From positions 1-11,613 of the forward strand of contig JAAXIA010000119.1 of NCBI GenBank assembly GCA_012270595.1: 11,613 nt of DNA, given 5' to 3'. Position 1 is the first letter of the stretch. Each line of letters starts with the position of its first letter. A program made the position numbers and the translations under genes. The notes beneath the pieces were generated by a model that did no database searches, was not told the DNA's origin, and worked only from the letters and a program-made list of their open reading frames with translations. Origin of the DNA: Rhodanobacteraceae bacterium. GTDB lineage: Bacteria > Pseudomonadota > Gammaproteobacteria > Xanthomonadales > Rhodanobacteraceae. Shown piece after piece: positions 7,226 to 11,613 of this stretch.

Positions 7226-7249
7226 TCGCTTTAAGACAAGCGATTTTTT
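7226..7249 (+). terminator. Candidate intrinsic terminator after the DUF4124-like gene
   Basis: The six-base arms TCGCTT (7226-7231) and AAGCGA (7238-7243) flank a six-base loop and are followed directly by six T residues (7244-7249). The stem starts 37 bases after the stop codon at 7189. The stem is short and only moderately GC-rich, so efficiency may be modest. There is no matching A-run on the other side, so it would work for the plus strand only. Confidence 0.55.
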
Positions 7250-7269
7250 AACCAGTACCCACACTCTCT

Positions 7270-7298
7270 CTGCCCACCCTGAGCTTGTCCAAGGGCAG
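7270..7298. repeat. REP-like inverted repeat between convergent genes
   Basis: CTGCCC (7270-7275) and GGGCAG (7293-7298) enclose a core reading CCCTGAGCTTGTCCAAGGG, which can also pair as CCCT with AGGG. The core is one base away from CCTGAGCTTGTCGAAGG, a short palindromic element I recall as scattered in intergenic DNA of many proteobacteria including xanthomonads. It lies in the 3' flank of algC and of the DUF4124-like gene, the usual place for such repeats, and could act as a 3'-end mRNA stabiliser. The family assignment is from memory. Confidence 0.5.
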
Positions 7299-7317
7299 GA
7301 AAATCCAGTAAACCCGT

Positions 7318-9660
7318 TCAAAATGGCAGTTTCAGATGCGCATCCATGGCGAGCAACTGCGTGCGGAACACCTTCTGGATGCGCTTTAATGCTTCGGCAT
7401 TATCAGCATCAAAACGCAACACCAGCGCCGGGGTGGTATTGGAGGCTCGCACCAACCCCCAACCATCAGACCAATCTGCACGCACCCCGTCAATAGTCAC
7501 TAAAGATGCGTCGTTATCAAACACCGCTTGTGCCTTGAACTTTTCTATAAAGCGGTAATGCTCGCCTTCACGCATCTCAATCTTAAGCTCCGGAGTAGAC
7601 ACCCCTTTTGGCAAGGTAGCAAAGATCGCTTCGGGCCTGCGTTTCTCCGCATCGCCAGCCAGAATCTCCAGCAAACGGGCACTGGCGTACATCCCATCAT
7701 CAAAACCATACCAGCGTTCCTTAAAGAAGAAGTGCCCACTCATCTCACCAGCCAATTCGGCATCAGTCTGCTGCATCTTCGCTTTCATCAGCGAATGTCC
7801 GCTACGCCACATCAACGGACAGCCCCCCGCCTTGAGTATCTGGGTTTTCAGGTGCCCGGTACACTTCACGTCGTAAATGATAGTAGCTCCGGATCGACGC
7901 GACAGCACATCACGCGAAAACAGCATTAACAGGCGATCAGGATAAATGATCTCACCATCTTTGGTCACGACACCCAAACGATCACCATCACCATCGAAAG
8001 CCACTCCAAGGTCGGCGTTCGTCTGCTTCACCGTCAAAATCAGGTCTTGCAGATTTTCTGGCTCGGACGGGTCAGGGTGGTGATTGGGGAAATGGCCATC
8101 CACTTCGCAATGCAGCGGGACAATCTCACAACCAATGCTTTCGAGTACCTTCGGAGCCGTGGCACCGGGAATACCATTACCACAGTCGATAACCACCTTG
8201 AGCGGACGCGTGACCTGTACGTCAGAAGCGATACGCTCTACGTAGTCCGGCAAAACCTGGGCACTGCGCAAGCTGCCTTCTCCATGGTGTGGCAAAACAA
8301 CGCTTACCATGCGCTGGTAAAGGTCGTCGATGGCATGCTCCGACAAGGTTTCGCCGCCCAGAACGATCTTGAACCCGTTGTAGTCTGGCGGGTTATGACT
8401 GCCGGTAACAGCGACGCAGCTACCCGTATTGAAGTGGTAGGCCGCGTAGTAAATCACCGGCGTAGGTGCCGGCCCAATATCAATCACGTTCACACCACCC
8501 GCACGCAAGCCTTCCGCCAGGGCCGCCGCCAGCTCCGGGCCGGATAGCCGACCATCACGACCGATCACGATTTCAGTCAAACCCCGTTCAAGCATCACCA
8601 TGGCAATGGCCTGACCAAGTGCACGAGCCACACCAGCATTCAGGGTTTTACCCACACGGCCACGTACATCGTAGGCGCGAAAAATACTCCGGTCCAGAAT
8701 CGTGGCAGACGTGGAGTACAGGGATCGTGATGGTAACGCAGACAATGACCCTGGTCCTAGTTTTGTCATATCAGGATCACTCACTTGCCTAAACGTTTCA
8801 CTTTTCTTGTTCAACGCACTTTTCTCCTTTACTGCTTTGCGTGATAAAAATACGCACCAGAAACATAAAGCTGCTCCACCCAGCCCCAGCAAGCCCAGTA
8901 GTGCCGCCAGCAGCCAGGAATGCGGCAGCACAATCAAGGCACGGGGTGTACTCACCTTAAGCCAGAGCGTCGTGCCCGGCACCCGCCTCGTCTGCGTTAT
9001 TGCTGTCTGCGCGCCCACAGCACCCCGCGACAGCAAAGGTCGTGCATCTTCAACACGGCTTTGCTGCAGGACTATCCGCAAACCATCTGTTGTTACTGCA
9101 TCGAAGGCAGCACGCAGGAAGTCTGATGGTAGCACCATCCAGGCCCAGGCCCAGGGTCGTCGCCGCACCTTGAGCGGCATCACTAAAGTGAGGTTCCAGG
9201 CGTGCGCACCCCGCCTGCACGCATGAATCAACGGCCTGCTCCTGGTATTAGCCGCACTGAGCAACTGGGCAGCTTTGGCATAACCAAAATGGCGATAGTT
9301 GCTGCGCTGCACTTCAACGAGATCACCGCTGTATAACTCTAATTGCTGAAGCTGTGGCAGGCGCTTATGTAACTTTGCAGCGGCTTGCGCCAATGTGCCG
9401 TACGCCAAACCCGGACCGACCTCACCCAGCACCATGGCCACCCGCGCACGCTGAGCCGCCATATGTGCGGCCAATGCATTTACCAGTGTGCTTTGGGTCT
9501 GTTTCACCCGCAACAATCTCTCGTTCTGCTGGGCAATGAGCCAGAACTGCCAGGTACAAAATACGCCACCCAGAAGGGGGAAAAAACCAACCCAAAACAG
9601 GTAATGACACCTGCGCGACTGATTCCATAATCGCCGCAATTGTTCTGATGCCAAGATCAT
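7318..9660 (-). CDS. algC: Membrane-anchored phosphomannomutase/phosphoglucomutase (AlgC type)
   Basis: Interconverts mannose-6-P/mannose-1-P and glucose-6-P/glucose-1-P, supplying GDP-mannose and UDP-glucose for exopolysaccharide and LPS. In the 780-residue form, residues ~323-780 are a complete alpha-D-phosphohexomutase: phosphoserine loop TGSHNPP (419-425, Ser421), metal loop DGDGDR (556-561), sugar loop GEMSGH (638-643) and phosphate-binding RASNTTP (738-744). The N-terminal ~320 residues are a separate module: one membrane helix at ~20-44, an extracytoplasmic domain of ~200 residues, a second helix at ~246-272, and a polar linker. A similar N-terminal extension occurs in long AlgC forms of pseudomonads and xanthomonads. 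The frame opens with GTG at 9744 inside dut. ATG 9675 has GAGG too close (two bases). ATG 9660 has GGAG nine bases upstream, so I prefer it. Last gene of the coaBC-dut-algC set. Confidence 0.93.
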   Translation of the reverse strand: MILASEQLRRLWNQSRRCHYLFWVGFFPLLGGVFCTWQFWLIAQQNERLLRVKQTQSTLVNALAAHMAAQRARVAMVLGEVGPGLAYGTLAQAAAKLHKRLPQLQQLELYSGDLVEVQRSNYRHFGYAKAAQLLSAANTRSRPLIHACRRGAHAWNLTLVMPLKVRRRPWAWAWMVLPSDFLRAAFDAVTTDGLRIVLQQSRVEDARPLLSRGAVGAQTAITQTRRVPGTTLWLKVSTPRALIVLPHSWLLAALLGLLGLGGAALCFWCVFLSRKAVKEKSALNKKSETFRQVSDPDMTKLGPGSLSALPSRSLYSTSATILDRSIFRAYDVRGRVGKTLNAGVARALGQAIAMVMLERGLTEIVIGRDGRLSGPELAAALAEGLRAGGVNVIDIGPAPTPVIYYAAYHFNTGSCVAVTGSHNPPDYNGFKIVLGGETLSEHAIDDLYQRMVSVVLPHHGEGSLRSAQVLPDYVERIASDVQVTRPLKVVIDCGNGIPGATAPKVLESIGCEIVPLHCEVDGHFPNHHPDPSEPENLQDLILTVKQTNADLGVAFDGDGDRLGVVTKDGEIIYPDRLLMLFSRDVLSRRSGATIIYDVKCTGHLKTQILKAGGCPLMWRSGHSLMKAKMQQTDAELAGEMSGHFFFKERWYGFDDGMYASARLLEILAGDAEKRRPEAIFATLPKGVSTPELKIEMREGEHYRFIEKFKAQAVFDNDASLVTIDGVRADWSDGWGLVRASNTTPALVLRFDADNAEALKRIQKVFRTQLLAMDAHLKLPF

Positions 9661-9706
9661 GGATCTTCGCTCCATCGCCTCAGACCACTCCGGTGCAACT
9701 GGACCA

Positions 9707-10162
9707 TTAATGCCAGCCGGTAGATCCGAAACCACCCTCACCACGCGCTGAGGGTGTGAACTGGCTCACCGGAATCAAGCGCGCTTGCGCCACCGGCACC
9801 AACAGTAGCTGCGCAATGCGCTCACCTACCGCGATAGTGTAAGGTTCCACGCCACGATTCCAGCAGGAAATCATCAGCGCTCCCTGATAATCAGCATCAA
9901 TCACGCCCACCAGATAACCCATCACCAGACCATGCTTGTGCCCCAGCCCTGAGCGCGGAACGATCAGTGCGCACCAGCCCGGATCGCCAATATGAATGGC
10001 CATACCACTGGACACCAAAGCGCTATCGCCCGGATGCAAGGTAAGCGGCACATCAATAAGTGCACGCAAATCCATGCCAGCGCTCGCTGGCGTGGCTGCT
10101 GCAGGCAGCGCAATGCTGTCGCCTAAACGTGGATCAAGGATTTTTATTTCAATATTAATCAT
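9707..10162 (-). CDS. dut: dUTP diphosphatase (trimeric dUTPase)
   Basis: Hydrolyses dUTP to dUMP and pyrophosphate, keeping uracil out of DNA and providing dUMP for thymidylate synthesis. All five motifs of the homotrimeric family are present in the 151-residue form: I, SAGMDLRA (27-34); II, PRSGLG (69-74); [12 protein letters not shown] (86-94) with the catalytic Asp89; [14 protein letters not shown] (113-124); [10 protein letters not shown] (141-149). The frame extends to 10261, adding 33 residues that lie inside coaBC and do not resemble the family. The ATG at 10162 gives the standard length and overlaps the coaBC stop as ATGA, implying translational coupling. algC follows after about 46 bases. 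Confidence 0.96.
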   Translation of the reverse strand: MINIEIKILDPRLGDSIALPAAATPASAGMDLRALIDVPLTLHPGDSALVSSGMAIHIGDPGWCALIVPRSGLGHKHGLVMGYLVGVIDADYQGALMISCWNRGVEPYTIAVGERIAQLLLVPVAQARLIPVSQFTPSARGEGGFGSTGWH

Positions 10163-11394
10163 GTCCGCACCATCTGATAACGTGCCGCCACCTGCACGAT
10201 CAGCTGCCGCGCCAGGTTCAGCTTGTCGTTGCGCGGCAGTTCCATACTCCCATCGGCCCAATAAAGGTTGAGGGCGTTGTCAGGTGCATCAAACCCCAGC
10301 CTCTCGCCCACCTGGTTGGCCACGATCATATCCATTCCCTTACACTTCAGCTTGACACGCGCGTAGTTTTCTACATCATGCGTCTCGGCGGCAAAACCGA
10401 CCAGAAACGGCGGCTTTGGCTGCGCCGCCAAGCTCGCCAGAATATCGGGATTCTCCGTCAGAGTTAGCTCTACCTCCGCCCCTGATTTCTTCTTCAGTTT
10501 ACAGTCACTTCTCGCCAACGGCCGGTAATCTCCCACCGCAGCAGCCGCAATGTAGATATCTGCCTGGGCACAAGCATCTAACACCGCCGAGTGCATTTGC
10601 TCGGCACTACGTACATCCACGCGCTGCACCACACCTACAGGCGTGGGCAAACTGACTGGACCAGCAACAAGGCTCACCTGCGCACCGGCCTCAGCAGCCG
10701 CCTGCGCCACGCTAAAACCCATTTTCCCGGAACTGCGATTGCCGATGAAGCGCACTGCATCGATATCCTCAAAAGTAGGGCCGGCGCTGACTACCACACG
10801 CAGGTCGGTCAACGCTCCCTCAGCAAAAGAGCTAACCAGCACGTCACGTAAGACCTGCGGTTCCAGCATACGACCAGCACCTATTTCGCCACAGGCCTGC
10901 CCACCCTCAGCAGGCCCCAGCACGTGCACGCCACGTGCCCGTAGTGTATTCACATTGGCCTGCACCGCCGCATGCGCCCACATCTGCTGGTTCATGGCAG
11001 CAGCCAGATACAGGGGGGCGGTACTGACCAAACACAAGGTGCTCAACAAATCGTCAGCATGACCATGTGCCAGTCGCGCCAGCACATCGGCACTGGCCGG
11101 TGCCACTAAAATGCGTTGCGCCCAGCGTGCCAGCTCAATGTGCCCCATCGCAGCTTCGGCCTGCGTATCCCAGAGACTCGTGTGCACTATTTGACCAGAA
11201 AGGGCCTGAAATGTCGTTGTGCCCACAAAATGCCTCGCGCTTTCGGTCATCACCACACGCACTTGCGCACCAAGATCGCGCAGACGACGCACCAGTTCAC
11301 AGGACTTGTAGGCGGCAATGCCGCCGGATACACCGAGTAAAATGCGGCGTTGGGAAAGCGATGTGTCAAGAGGCATGTAGGTCAATTCTGACAT
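10159..11394 (-). CDS. coaBC: Bifunctional phosphopantothenoylcysteine decarboxylase / phosphopantothenate-cysteine ligase
   Basis: Makes 4'-phosphopantetheine for coenzyme A in two steps: CoaB joins 4'-phosphopantothenate and cysteine using CTP, and the flavoprotein CoaC decarboxylates the product. CoaC is N-terminal (~15-190): [10 protein letters not shown] (21-30) for FMN binding, active-site His85 in GHIELAR, PASAD (99-103), Asn135 in AAMNQQMW, and Cys168 in the flap [10 protein letters not shown]. CoaB follows (~197-405): [10 protein letters not shown] (203-212), NRSSGKMG (219-226), [10 protein letters not shown] (283-292), and the lysine cluster KLKKK (299-303) where the ligase lysine lies. 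At 411 residues it is the usual length. The ATG at 11394 has only a very close GGA. An in-frame ATG at 11376 is an alternative. It is the first gene of coaBC-dut-algC and diverges from radC across 78 bases. Confidence 0.96.
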   Translation of the reverse strand: MSELTYMPLDTSLSQRRILLGVSGGIAAYKSCELVRRLRDLGAQVRVVMTESARHFVGTTTFQALSGQIVHTSLWDTQAEAAMGHIELARWAQRILVAPASADVLARLAHGHADDLLSTLCLVSTAPLYLAAAMNQQMWAHAAVQANVNTLRARGVHVLGPAEGGQACGEIGAGRMLEPQVLRDVLVSSFAEGALTDLRVVVSAGPTFEDIDAVRFIGNRSSGKMGFSVAQAAAEAGAQVSLVAGPVSLPTPVGVVQRVDVRSAEQMHSAVLDACAQADIYIAAAAVGDYRPLARSDCKLKKKSGAEVELTLTENPDILASLAAQPKPPFLVGFAAETHDVENYARVKLKCKGMDMIVANQVGERLGFDAPDNALNLYWADGSMELPRNDKLNLARQLIVQVAARYQMVRT

Positions 11395-11472
11395 TCCGGC
11401 AAGTGCTTAGCTTAGTCAATGGCACCTGAAGTGCTGATACCCATCAACCTTCTGAGTGGGCATGATAACGCG

Positions 11473-11613
11473 ATGAGCATCCGCGATTGGCCGAAAGGTG
11501 AACGTCCCCGTGAAAAATTGCTGGCATACGGCAGCAGTGTGCTCTCCAATGCCGAGTTATTGGCGGTACTTCTGGGTAGCGGCGTACGCGGCAAGGATGC
11601 CATCGCCCTGGGC
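11473..11613 (+). CDS. radC: RadC family protein (JAB1/MPN domain), 5' part only
   Basis: Only the first 47 codons are in the window; the frame is open at the right edge. The translation opens with [20 protein letters not shown] and continues with [20 protein letters not shown], the conserved N-terminal helical region of RadC proteins. Its JAB1/MPN metalloprotease-like domain would lie beyond the edge. Despite the name, a role in DNA repair is no longer accepted and the function is uncertain. The ATG at 11473 matches the usual family start; an in-frame ATG at 11419 would add 18 residues and has no ribosome binding site. A GAGTGGG at 11454-11460 is somewhat distant for a Shine-Dalgarno. The divergent radC/coaBC pair is a common gamma-proteobacterial arrangement. 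Confidence 0.9.
   Translation, partial: MSIRDWPKGERPREKLLAYGSSVLSNAELLAVLLGSGVRGKDAIALG

Noticed and set aside
10163..10261. 33-residue N-terminal extension of dut
   Set aside because: It lies inside coaBC in another frame and is unlike dUTPases; the ATG at 10162 overlapping the coaBC stop gives the normal 151 residues.
1..11613. CRISPR array, tRNA or rRNA genes, insertion sequences, prophage or defence genes
   Set aside because: No regularly spaced direct repeats, no cloverleaf or rRNA sequence, and no transposase, integrase or nuclease-cluster protein is seen in any frame.

Overview
The window looks like ordinary chromosomal housekeeping DNA from a gamma-proteobacterium. The run radC / coaBC - dut - algC / pyrE / exodeoxyribonuclease III, with a tyrosyl-tRNA synthetase and anmK nearby, is the arrangement I associate with Xanthomonadaceae. 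The moderate GC content, the loosely packed short intergenic regions and the roughly 780-residue membrane-anchored phosphomannomutase suggest a Xylella-like member rather than a high-GC Xanthomonas. That assignment is from memory and inference, not from a search.

Layout, left to right. Positions 1-436 hold no gene I can support. tyrS (437-1648, minus) and anmK (1922-3049, plus) diverge from a 273-base region that holds candidate promoters for both and a perfect 14-bp stem-loop at the predicted 5' end of the tyrS mRNA. anmK converges with an AmpG-type permease gene (3050-4654, minus), and their stop codons abut in a TGATCA palindrome. The permease start overlaps the end of an exodeoxyribonuclease III gene (4651-5418, minus). 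pyrE (5589-6242, plus) diverges from that gene. A weak small ORF (6270-6503) follows, then an exported DUF4124-like protein (6542-7189, plus) ending in a plausible intrinsic terminator. On the minus strand, coaBC - dut - algC (11394 down to 7318) look like one operon, and its 3' flank carries a REP-like inverted repeat. The start of radC (11473 onward, plus) runs off the right edge.

Functions. anmK and the permease are two steps of cell-wall recycling: import of anhydro-muropeptides and phosphorylation of the released anhydro-MurNAc. pyrE and dut serve pyrimidine supply and dUTP clearance. coaBC makes 4'-phosphopantetheine for coenzyme A. algC supplies mannose-1-phosphate and glucose-1-phosphate for surface polysaccharides. 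Exodeoxyribonuclease III is a DNA repair enzyme; RadC is a conserved JAB1/MPN-domain protein of uncertain function.

I found no mobile element, CRISPR array, tRNA, phage gene or defence system, and no convincing undescribed multi-gene system. The points most worth checking are an altered KMSKS signature (KMSNS) in the tyrosyl-tRNA synthetase, the perfect hairpin at the predicted tyrS mRNA 5' end, and the unassigned DNA between pyrE and the DUF4124-like gene.
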